Below, piece after piece: positions 1-7,828 of a DNA stretch of 64,000 bases. The DNA is from Candidatus Woesearchaeota archaeon (GTDB taxonomy: Archaea > Nanobdellota > Nanobdellia > Woesearchaeales > UBA583): positions 620,001 to 684,000 of the forward strand of contig CP060218.1 of the NCBI GenBank assembly GCA_023898345.1, written 5' to 3'. Within the stretch, counting starts at the first letter, position 1, and each line of letters starts with the position of its first letter. Below the pieces are notes generated by a model. It did no database searches and had not been told where the DNA came from. It worked only from the letters and a program-made list of their open reading frames with translations. A program made the translations under genes and the position numbers.

Positions 1-378
1 GTCCCTTCCTTCTGCTACGTACCCTTTTTCTTTTACTATTTCTTTTTGTTTTGTTGCAAGTAGTCGTCGAACGGGTGGCAGAGATGCAAAATCGGAACTC
101 AATGCTCCAATTTCAGAACTTCGTATTTGTTCTTCTACATTTTCTCCGTTGAGATAGACATTATTATTTTCGTCGAAACTTATGTTTATGCCCTCTAAAA
201 GTGCTTCTTTGAAGTCTTCTTTTTTTGTGATTCCTTGTCTTTTGAGAAAGAGGGCTAGGCTTCTGTACATGGCGCCTGTGTCCAGATATTTGTAATTGAG
301 TTTTTTTGCAAGGCCTTTTGCGGTTGTTCCTTTTCCGCTTCCTGCTGGTCCGTCGATTGCGACATTTATCTTTTCCAT
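1..378 (-). CDS. cmk: Cytidylate kinase, bacterial type (C-terminal part outside window)
   Basis: Phosphorylates CMP/dCMP with ATP in pyrimidine nucleotide salvage in the cytoplasm. The 126 codons seen begin at an ATG at 378 and read off the left edge. The N-terminus carries the P-loop GPAGSGKGTTAKGLAKKL, followed by YLDTGAMYR, the usual CMP-kinase motif. The last residues seen (VAEGRD) match the conserved E-G-R-D of the bacterial family. Bacterial enzymes are about 220 residues, so roughly 40% is missing. Many archaea have a shorter archaeal-type CMP kinase with a different P-loop, so the bacterial form here suggests old transfer. It is divergent from dus, with about 50 bases between them. 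Confidence 0.9.
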   Translation of the reverse strand, partial: MEKINVAIDGPAGSGKGTTAKGLAKKLNYKYLDTGAMYRSLALFLKRQGITKKEDFKEALLEGINISFDENNNVYLNGENVEEQIRSSEIGALSSDFASLPPVRRLLATKQKEIVKEKGYVAEGRD

Positions 379-430
379 ATTAGCGAAAGATTCGATGTTT
401 TTATAAGGGTTTGGAACTTTGAAAGCTTAG

Positions 431-1378
431 TTGTCTATGAAAAATTTGGATATGAAAAAGCTGATTCGCAAAAATCCTTTTGTTCTTGCTCCTATGGATG
501 CTGTGACGGACATTGCCTTTCGGGAACTATGTGAAGAGTGCGGATGTTCGTATTCTACTACGGAGCTTACCTCTGTCGAGGCTTTAGTTCGCACATTTGT
601 TCCTCTTCACCGTTATGGACGTGGAAGGCTCAAAATTAATTCTGTTCAGTTATTTGGCTCGAAGGCTGAGCAGTTTGTTGAGGCTGCAAGGATTGTCGCT
701 GATGAAGCTGACTGCATAGATGTTAATTTTGGCTGTCCTTCTGCAACGGTCACTCGTAACGAGGCCGGTTCTATGCTTCTTAAGGATCCTAAACAAGTTG
801 GAAAGATTATTGATGCTTTAGTTAAACACAGCGACAAACCTATAACAGCTAAGATTCGTTTGGGTTACAAAAAGAAAAGTTATCTTGAGGTTGCCAAGGA
901 AATTGAAGATGCTGGCGCTTCGCTCATTGCTGTTCATGGACGAACTGCTGAACAAAAATATTCGGGAAAAGCTAATTGGGATGCTATCAAGGAAGTACAT
1001 GAAACGGTGAACATTCCCGTCGTTGGCAATGGCGATATTAGTAGAGTTGAGCAGATTGACGAATATCTTGGGTCACATGCTTCAGCTTTGATGATTGGCC
1101 GTGCTGCGATTGGAAATCCCTTAATTTTTGAGGAGTTTTCTCATTACTATAAAAAAAAGGAAAAACTTATTATTCCTGACAAAAAGGAGAAACAAAAGCA
1201 ATTATTCATGCTCTATCTTAAGAAATTACAAGATTATGAACTTCATGAAGTGCACATCAGAGTCCAGAGACAAGCCATGTGGTTTTTCAAGGGGATTGAA
1301 GGCGCAAAGGAGCTGCGAGTTCGTTTGATGGCGTGCAAAACCATTGAAGATTTGCTTGCTTGTGTTGAAGAGTTTTAA
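431..1378 (+). CDS. dus: tRNA-dihydrouridine synthase (Dus family)
   Basis: FMN-dependent reduction of uridines in tRNA D-loops. The TIM-barrel start APMDAVTDIAFREL, the catalytic-cysteine motif DVNFGCPS (Cys about residue 102), KIRLGY, the HGRTAEQKYSG stretch and the FMN phosphate-binding VVGNGDI...MIGRAAIGNP are all visible. At 315 residues it has normal family length. The first possible start is TTG at 431; an ATG six bases later (437) is more likely. A TATA-like TTTTTATAAGG lies near 392-402. The stop overlaps the convergent TraB gene by 4 bases. Family is certain; which uridines are modified cannot be read from the sequence. Confidence 0.93.
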   Translation: MSMKNLDMKKLIRKNPFVLAPMDAVTDIAFRELCEECGCSYSTTELTSVEALVRTFVPLHRYGRGRLKINSVQLFGSKAEQFVEAARIVADEADCIDVNFGCPSATVTRNEAGSMLLKDPKQVGKIIDALVKHSDKPITAKIRLGYKKKSYLEVAKEIEDAGASLIAVHGRTAEQKYSGKANWDAIKEVHETVNIPVVGNGDISRVEQIDEYLGSHASALMIGRAAIGNPLIFEEFSHYYKKKEKLIIPDKKEKQKQLFMLYLKKLQDYELHEVHIRVQRQAMWFFKGIEGAKELRVRLMACKTIEDLLACVEEF

Positions 1379-2121
1379 TCTTGTGTTGTTGAGAAAGAAA
1401 AGGAGTAGGTGTGGTTTTGTGGTTCATTCTTCTGAAGTTCTTTGATAATTTTTTCCATTCCTTCTAAGTGGCCTGCTCCGACAACTGCAATAATTGTTTC
1501 GTTCGGATGTTTTTGTGAGAGTTCCTGCAGTTTTTCGGACATGTACTTATTTCTGTCTTCAATGAGGATTTTGTAAAGTTCTGGGACTTCTTTTTGTACG
1601 ACTTTGAGCATTTTTGCAATTTTTTCTGCGGAAGGCACGCCTTGTTTTGGATCAAAGGAAAGTTCTTGACGATATTTTTTTTTGAAGCCTGTTGTGAGAA
1701 GCTTTGTTGCAAAACCTACTTTTTTTGTAAAGGAAAGATTTGAGAATTTTTTAAGGGTTTTTCTGATGTCAATGTCAATGAGTGCTACGGGAATTTTGGC
1801 GTCTCTTGCTGTAAGATATGCTGCTTTCATGTCAACTCCGGGTTCAATTCCAAGGGAATTTCCCACTTTCTTTTGTACGTAGGAAGCTAATTTGGCGAAG
1901 AGGTAGCCTGTTGTTCCGAGCTCTTGACGCATATAGCGATTTGTTTTGGCGTTTGATTTTTGTTCTTTGTCGGAGAGAAGTTGGCGCAAACGTCCTATAT
2001 CCAGCTCAATGCCGACGACAGAGGGTTTGTTTGCCTCGATGGTCTGCTGTATTTCCTGTACGCTCTGCTTTGAAACGTGCGACGTTCCTATGAGAATTAT
2101 GTTTCCGATTTTTGATATCAT
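1375..2121 (-). CDS. TraB/PrgY family protein
   Basis: 248 residues. The N-terminus has the TraB signature: GTSHVS near residue 12, then a conserved GIELD about 25 residues later. A C-terminal VVGAGHLEGM supplies the second conserved Gly-His motif. These residues define the TraB/PrgY/GumN/TIKI-like fold, which is thought to be metal-dependent hydrolase-like. TraB/PrgY proteins in enterococci act on peptide pheromone signals; the archaeal role is unknown. Many archaeal members have C-terminal membrane helices, which are absent here, so this is a short soluble form. A TATA-like tatataaaa lies about 25 bases upstream of the ATG (2143-2152), consistent with a leaderless mRNA. It converges on dus with a 4-base overlap. 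Confidence 0.85.
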   Translation of the reverse strand: MISKIGNIILIGTSHVSKQSVQEIQQTIEANKPSVVGIELDIGRLRQLLSDKEQKSNAKTNRYMRQELGTTGYLFAKLASYVQKKVGNSLGIEPGVDMKAAYLTARDAKIPVALIDIDIRKTLKKFSNLSFTKKVGFATKLLTTGFKKKYRQELSFDPKQGVPSAEKIAKMLKVVQKEVPELYKILIEDRNKYMSEKLQELSQKHPNETIIAVVGAGHLEGMEKIIKELQKNEPQNHTYSFSFSTTQD

Positions 2122-2303
2122 TAGCTTTGGAGTGCATGGAAGTATATAAAAATTTGGCTCAAGGTAGAACCGCCTCCAAATATTTTTACTTTATATTAAA
2201 AAAGCATCCTCTCAGCAAGCTATATGGTAAGTATTAAGAAGAAGAAAGTCGTTCACAAAACTCATTTTTTTGTCTCCTTCCCCCTCACTGTGTTCGTTTG
2301 CTA

Positions 2304-2344
2304 TATAGTGTTCTCGAAGTTAAAAACTTCTGCGGAGCACTATA
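2304..2344 (-). terminator. Stem-loop just downstream of the A2M gene
   Basis: Perfect outer arms TATAGTG/CACTATA (2304-2310 and 2338-2344) enclose a perfect inner hairpin GAAGTT-aaa-AACTTC (2316-2330), with an asymmetric internal loop between. It lies about 13 bases past the stop of the alpha-2-macroglobulin gene, so it could stabilise the 3' end or help termination. Archaeal terminators are mostly U-tracts, and none is obvious here. The rest of 2122-2356 shows only the TraB promoter and AT-rich sequence. Confidence 0.4.
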
Positions 2345-2356
2345 GATAGCTTTCAT

Positions 2357-5300
2357 TTATTCTACTATAAATTCAACTGGTTCTTCACTATCTTCAACAC
2401 TTGGATTATAATAATCGTAAACTTTTGATTCTGGAGTTTGGGCTTTAATTGGATATTTTGCTTTAAGTTTGTATTCTAAACTTATTCCTTCTTGATCCAA
2501 GTATTGCAAATAAATAATAATCTGTCTTCCCGTCATATCATACTTTTTAATTTTCCCATCTTTTACTGCCTGCTCTAAATCAGATGAATCTACACTAAAT
2601 CCTGGAGGAATCCCTAAATCCAACATTGCATTATTTACAAATCCTTCTCCGTTGTATTTAGCACTAACATTTGCAATAACGATATCATTAACTTTTAATT
2701 GAGTTTTATCATAATCTACCTCAATATCAATTATTTTGTTCTCACCAATTGGTTTCTCGACTTTATTACGAGGAAGGTAGTATGAGGTAACAATTTGATA
2801 GAATAAGCTCCCTTTACCATCGACTGTTATCTTAATGTCATTTTCTCCATCTTTAAGGTAGTTTGTTACATCAATTTGTTGAAGAACATCAAAATTCTCT
2901 TCATTAATTGTAACTTCTTTTATTTTTTCTCCATTAGCAAAAATTTCAACTATAGCATTAGAATCTTCATTATCGCCACCTAATGAGTAAATCAATGCTT
3001 TAAGTGCAAGTATTGTTGAATAAGTTGTTTGCCAATTTCCATATGAATCTTTTTTCTTTACAATGAAATTAAGTATTTTGTTAATAGCATTAGTTTTGTA
3101 ATCAACTTTCATATAAGCAAGTGCTGTAAGAGCAGTAGTTTCAATACTAATAACATTTCCTGTAGCCCCAACTGCTGATTTATACTGAGGACTTACGCTT
3201 CCTTCCCAATACATCATTTTACCATCTGTAACTGCTCTCTTATCTAACTCTTTTAAGATATCAAGAGTAAATGAGTCTTTTCTATCAATGTAGGCCATTG
3301 CATTAGCACAAAGAGCAAGAGTATAACTTTCACTTGATTCAAGATTTAAATTATTTTTAATATAATTCTTAGTTGAACTTAGCTTATCATAACCTGTGTA
3401 TGCTAAATTCCATCCAACAAAACAAGTTGAATCCATTACGTTACCAAGATTTAATCCTTGCGTATGTAATCTCCCCTCAACTTTAAAGCTTCCATCACTT
3501 TTTTGTGTTGAAATTAAATATTGTTGAGTTCTATCGATAATATTTTCATCAATTTCATATACTTTATTCATATCATAAAACTCCATTAGTCCATAAGCAG
3601 ATAACATCATATTAGGACCTTCTGGTGGACCAAACCAGCTCCATCCTCCTGGAGTAGTAGTTTCAAAACTTAATAATCTTTGATACCCTATTCCAATATA
3701 TTCTTCTGCTTTAAAATTGATTTCAGGTGAAATTTGATTAGTTTCTTTCATATAATCTAGTGTTAAAATATTTGGATACGTAGTTGAAGAAGTTTGTTCG
3801 AAACAACCGCCTGGCATTTTAAGCATTGAATCTAAACCTTCTACCATTTGCGAGAGAATTCCGGGATAAATTTTCACAAATACTTTTTCACTATTTTCAA
3901 TAGTTTCTTGTGGAATAGAAAACGATTTCTCAATAGTTCCCTCTAATCTATCACTAACTGCAGTTCTTATCTCATCTCCGTCTGGCACTATTTCAATGCT
4001 TCTTATAATAGCATCACTTTTTGAGTTTGCATAAGCATAAACCGTTAGAGTTTGTTTGCCTATATCTTTTACTTTAATTTTATAATAAAGAACGGTAATT
4101 TCATTTTTACTTAATGAAATCGTTTTTGTTGGTTTATCATTAAGTTCAAACCAATTTTCTTCTTTAAGTTCTAACCTAATATCTTGCTTAGTTTCTAAAT
4201 AATTATATATGGCTATTGGAATACTTACTTCATCATTTTGTGTCAAAGCAACAGGTAAATCAATGTCAACAAAGAAGTCTTGAAATACTATCATACTCCC
4301 TGTTGTTGAACCAATCTCTCCTGACTTACTATTCGCAATAGCACTCACTCTCCAAGAAGTTATTGAATCTGCAACGGGTATTGTTAAAGTGGCTTTTCCA
4401 TTACTATCCGTAATTACTTGTGGATTAACATAAAGAGTTTCTGGAAAAAATTGTCTGACTCTTGGTTCATCTGCAGTACTTGATACCGAATTACTCCCAT
4501 CTGATTTACCTAAAAACACACTCTCATCACGAGCTCCAGCTATTTGGTTTGCCTTTTCATTTCCTCCTTCTAAGTCCATAGTTCTATCTCCTACACTCAT
4601 TGTCATTATTAAAAAGCTGAATAATGATAAAAAAATAAATAGTGATGTACTTACTACTAAAGAAACAACTAGCCTATTTCTTTCTCTAAGCATCTCACCA
4701 ACATAGTTTCCAAATGGAAATAATAATAATACCATTGAAAATCCAATCCACATTACTTTTTCTTCCACAAGTCTACTACTTATGTCAAAAATATTAACTA
4801 TAAAAATAAATCCTATAATGAAAAAACTATAAGCAGCCAATAATGTTGTTTCAGTTTTAACTTCTTTATTCCCATATTTCCACAAGCTAATAAATGAGTA
4901 AATGAAGACTGCTGCTCCAATTATTAATGAAAAAATAATTAGAGTCTCTTCTGATCCTGACCGTTTAAAGAAACTTTCTATTAAAAGCAGTGGCACTATA
5001 CTCATTTGAATAATTGCAACTATCATTGGAATAAAGAAAGACCAAAATCTATTCTTTTTTCTTGCAGAGTATGCGAGGTAGAATAAGACTCCTGCCGTTA
5101 TTATGAATACTATACTCAAAAGTTCTAATGCTAGCTCCTCTTTTTTATATCCTGCTACCTCATCAACTATAAGTATAATATATATCATCAGAGCAATCAA
5201 TAATCCAACTCCTGTATATGTCCCAATACTTATTAATATATTTACAAAAAACGTTTTAAGTTCACGATATTTCTTGTAAATTCCAAATCCTAGCATTCCA

Positions 5301-7444
5301 ACAGGCATTATAACTATGATGTAAAAAAGGATTGAAAAAATAAACTTACTCTGCTCTTCTTTCTTTTTTTCAATCTTTTCTGCTTTTTCAATTGCTGATG
5401 ATGCCTTTAATGAAAAAACCTCATTAGATTCGGGATTTGCCAATAATATATTACTTACTTGTGCAAATGTACTTTCGTCCATAACTGGATATTTATCATA
5501 AATTATTCCTGGCAAAGTAAGTCCATATATTTGAGCTCTTGGTGTCATTAATTCTTTTTCAAGTTCAAAATATAATCTTTCAAATCCTGCATACTTTTCA
5601 GATAAAGCAAAAATACTTTCATCAACAATATTTACTCCAATTGCACTAACAATTGGATTATCATTTTTTGTAGTTGTAAATGTAATTGTTGCTTCATCGC
5701 CTGGTTCGTAAGTTTCCTTATCTTTTAGAATATCAATATTAATATCATTTCTATCGTTAACAAATACATTTCTTGAATCTCTAACTATGTTTGTATCTCT
5801 TAATATTTTGTAAACATTGATTTCTAAACTTCCACTCATAGAATTATCAACATCTAAAGCTAGAGTGCCTTTACTATTTTCAATATCAACAACTTTTGTT
5901 AGAATTGTTTGTTTATTTTTAATTACATCAACATATGCAGTTCCTTTATCTCTTGTTGAAAAGACTTCTACATTAATGGTATCTCCTACTTCAAAGATTG
6001 ATTTATCAACTCTTAATAGGATGTTTTCGGAATCTTCTGTATAACTGTAATATCTTTGATTTCTTCTTAGTTCTATTTCATTTTGAGGGGTTCTACTATA
6101 ATCTTGTGGAAAACTAAAGGTCTTGCTTCCTTTATTTCCTTTAGAATCAACTGCACTAACATCTAATGTTATATATTTACTTTCAGGAATTAATCGAACT
6201 TCTCCAATCCCAAATGAGTTTGTTTGAATTGTTTTATTATCAATAGTGACTGTTGCCGGTGCTGCGTTTCCATCTGGATAAGTTGTAACTACATAAATAA
6301 TATTTTCTAATTTTTCTTCAAGTTCTCCACTTTCTGGAACTAATTCTATTTCGATAGGATTTTGTGCAATAGGAACTGATTGTAAAACTTCTTCGCTATG
6401 TCCTGCATTATCTAATACACTTATGTTAAAGAATAATAAGGATGAACCTTTTTCAAGAGGAATACCAACAAAATAAGAAGGAAGATTATATTCAAATGTG
6501 TACTTTCCACTGCTATCTGTTGTTCCGGTAATCTCACCTATTTTTTTCATATCGACTTCATAAGTGTAAATTTCAATTGTGACATCTGCGCTATTTACTG
6601 GTTTTCCAAAAAAATATTGGGAATCGATGGAACCTTTGAGTACTTCGTTAGGTAAGTAATATGTTTTTTCTGTTGAAAATCCAACTTTAAACTTTGGTAA
6701 TACATATTTCTTTACTTCAACAGTTTTTTCAGTATTTTCCTCATTAACAATTGCTCTTACTGTGTATTTTCCTAAATTCAATTCATCTGCAAGAGTAAAG
6801 TTTGCTGATGCAATACCGTACTCAGTTGTTTCAATAGTTTTTTTGAATACTTTATTCCCTTTTGAATCTTCAACTTCAAAAGTAACTTCTTCATTACTAA
6901 GGGGTTTTAGGTTAGATGGGCCAGTAACTAATGCTCTTAAATGAATTACTTGAGAGGGTTGATAAATTGGTTTATCAGAACTTAATAGAATTTTATGTTT
7001 TCTTTCAATAGATATAGGTTTAGTTAAGACATCTTTACCTTTTGATGACGTTGTAGTTATTATCAACTCATACTCTCCATCAAGATATTCTGGAAAGGTA
7101 AAGTTAATTTCTGGTGTACCTTCTGCATTGGTTTCTCCTTCATAAAGCAAAACCTTATCTCCTTGCTCATTTTCAACTTCAATTTTCACATTAGAATTAA
7201 GTAGGAGTTCTCCCGTACTATGGTCTACTGTAACAACTCTCATTGATGCAGTCGAACCTTGTGCAAAATTATTTTGTGAATATATATGAGTGTCGACTTC
7301 ATTTGAGAACTTTTCCATATTAAATACGTAGATTGAATATAGAAACAATGATAGGAATATGACTATTACTCCTATTATTGACCACTTTCTCATAATATTT
7401 TTCTTAGTACTTTCTTTTTTTGAATCTCTTAAAGAATCTTCCAC
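2357..7444 (-). CDS. Alpha-2-macroglobulin family protein with internal polytopic membrane domain
   Basis: 1695 residues. One membrane helix near residues 21-42 anchors the N-terminus. Several MG-type beta domains follow, and the chain then runs into about eight hydrophobic helices (about residues 700-948, positions 5350-4600). The thioester motif is PGGCFEQTSS, with the bond-forming Cys at about 1214 and Gln three residues later (CxEQ, as in bacterial A2M). An alpha-helical TED-like domain and a C-terminal receptor-binding-like beta domain end the protein. Known A2Ms trap proteases: cleavage of a bait region exposes the thioester. The membrane block sits between the MG6-like part and the ANA/C345-like part, near where a bait region would be expected. 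TTTATAAA lies 26 bases before the ATG. The gene is more AT-rich than its neighbours. The family is sure; the role of the membrane block is unknown. Confidence 0.9.
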   Translation of the reverse strand: MEDSLRDSKKESTKKNIMRKWSIIGVIVIFLSLFLYSIYVFNMEKFSNEVDTHIYSQNNFAQGSTASMRVVTVDHSTGELLLNSNVKIEVENEQGDKVLLYEGETNAEGTPEINFTFPEYLDGEYELIITTTSSKGKDVLTKPISIERKHKILLSSDKPIYQPSQVIHLRALVTGPSNLKPLSNEEVTFEVEDSKGNKVFKKTIETTEYGIASANFTLADELNLGKYTVRAIVNEENTEKTVEVKKYVLPKFKVGFSTEKTYYLPNEVLKGSIDSQYFFGKPVNSADVTIEIYTYEVDMKKIGEITGTTDSSGKYTFEYNLPSYFVGIPLEKGSSLLFFNISVLDNAGHSEEVLQSVPIAQNPIEIELVPESGELEEKLENIIYVVTTYPDGNAAPATVTIDNKTIQTNSFGIGEVRLIPESKYITLDVSAVDSKGNKGSKTFSFPQDYSRTPQNEIELRRNQRYYSYTEDSENILLRVDKSIFEVGDTINVEVFSTRDKGTAYVDVIKNKQTILTKVVDIENSKGTLALDVDNSMSGSLEINVYKILRDTNIVRDSRNVFVNDRNDINIDILKDKETYEPGDEATITFTTTKNDNPIVSAIGVNIVDESIFALSEKYAGFERLYFELEKELMTPRAQIYGLTLPGIIYDKYPVMDESTFAQVSNILLANPESNEVFSLKASSAIEKAEKIEKKKEEQSKFIFSILFYIIVIMPVGMLGFGIYKKYRELKTFFVNILISIGTYTGVGLLIALMIYIILIVDEVAGYKKEELALELLSIVFIITAGVLFYLAYSARKKNRFWSFFIPMIVAIIQMSIVPLLLIESFFKRSGSEETLIIFSLIIGAAVFIYSFISLWKYGNKEVKTETTLLAAYSFFIIGFIFIVNIFDISSRLVEEKVMWIGFSMVLLLFPFGNYVGEMLRERNRLVVSLVVSTSLFIFLSLFSFLIMTMSVGDRTMDLEGGNEKANQIAGARDESVFLGKSDGSNSVSSTADEPRVRQFFPETLYVNPQVITDSNGKATLTIPVADSITSWRVSAIANSKSGEIGSTTGSMIVFQDFFVDIDLPVALTQNDEVSIPIAIYNYLETKQDIRLELKEENWFELNDKPTKTISLSKNEITVLYYKIKVKDIGKQTLTVYAYANSKSDAIIRSIEIVPDGDEIRTAVSDRLEGTIEKSFSIPQETIENSEKVFVKIYPGILSQMVEGLDSMLKMPGGCFEQTSSTTYPNILTLDYMKETNQISPEINFKAEEYIGIGYQRLLSFETTTPGGWSWFGPPEGPNMMLSAYGLMEFYDMNKVYEIDENIIDRTQQYLISTQKSDGSFKVEGRLHTQGLNLGNVMDSTCFVGWNLAYTGYDKLSSTKNYIKNNLNLESSESYTLALCANAMAYIDRKDSFTLDILKELDKRAVTDGKMMYWEGSVSPQYKSAVGATGNVISIETTALTALAYMKVDYKTNAINKILNFIVKKKDSYGNWQTTYSTILALKALIYSLGGDNEDSNAIVEIFANGEKIKEVTINEENFDVLQQIDVTNYLKDGENDIKITVDGKGSLFYQIVTSYYLPRNKVEKPIGENKIIDIEVDYDKTQLKVNDIVIANVSAKYNGEGFVNNAMLDLGIPPGFSVDSSDLEQAVKDGKIKKYDMTGRQIIIYLQYLDQEGISLEYKLKAKYPIKAQTPESKVYDYYNPSVEDSEEPVEFIVE

Positions 7445-7465
7445 ATAATTTTTTTAGGCACTTTC

Positions 7466-7473
7466 TTTATAAA
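7466..7473 (-). promoter_or_regulatory. TATA box of the A2M gene
   Basis: Perfect palindromic TTTATAAA centred 25.5 bases before the A2M ATG at 7444. Archaeal TATA boxes lie about 25-27 bases before the transcription start, so the mRNA is predicted to be leaderless. Confidence 0.7.
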
Positions 7474-7629
7474 CTTTCATAAAAATTTTTCTTTCTAAAA
7501 TTTAAAATTTTGATCATTAAAGAACTTTCTGAAAATCTGGATGTCAAAGCAAGTAATGAGGTAGTATTATCTTGATGTGAGGAGAGTCTCAATTTTTTAT
7601 CCTACTGTGCACTGCAAAAGTAATTTCCG

Positions 7630-7757
7630 GGAGATCTGTTTAAAATTACTTTTTCGTGACAAAATACCTTATGGTCGCAGCAGAGCTGTGGGACATAATA
7701 CCCAGCTAAGGAATCAAAAATTTGTTGGCTGGAATTATTTTTGATGTGCGGTATATC
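7630..7757 (+). repeat. Dispersed repeat A, copy 1 (interrupted by 41 bases)
   Basis: Positions 7630-7670 and 7712-7757 together match the reverse complement of 60307-60393 at roughly 90% by eye. They share the arms ATCAAAAAT/ATTTTTGAT, which can form a hairpin. Between the halves (7671-7711) is a 41-base segment absent from the other copy. That segment resembles the sequence at about 60430-60470 (GCAGAGCT...GACATAATACC.AGCTAAGGA). This copy fills most of the 384-base gap upstream of the P-type ATPase. The rest of the gap (7445-7629, 7758-7828) shows only the A2M promoter and a possible ATPase TATA (tttaataaag, 7790-7799). Confidence 0.8.
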
Positions 7758-7828
7758 AAAAGGCGTTGTCATGACTGTGTGCGAAAAAGATTTAATAAAG
7801 AGAATTTGAAAGACTCTCTCAAACAAAA

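Noticed and set aside
7602..7826. 74-codon minus-strand frame upstream of the ATPase
   Set aside because: It runs across repeat A and its insertion; the composition and lack of homology suggest chance.
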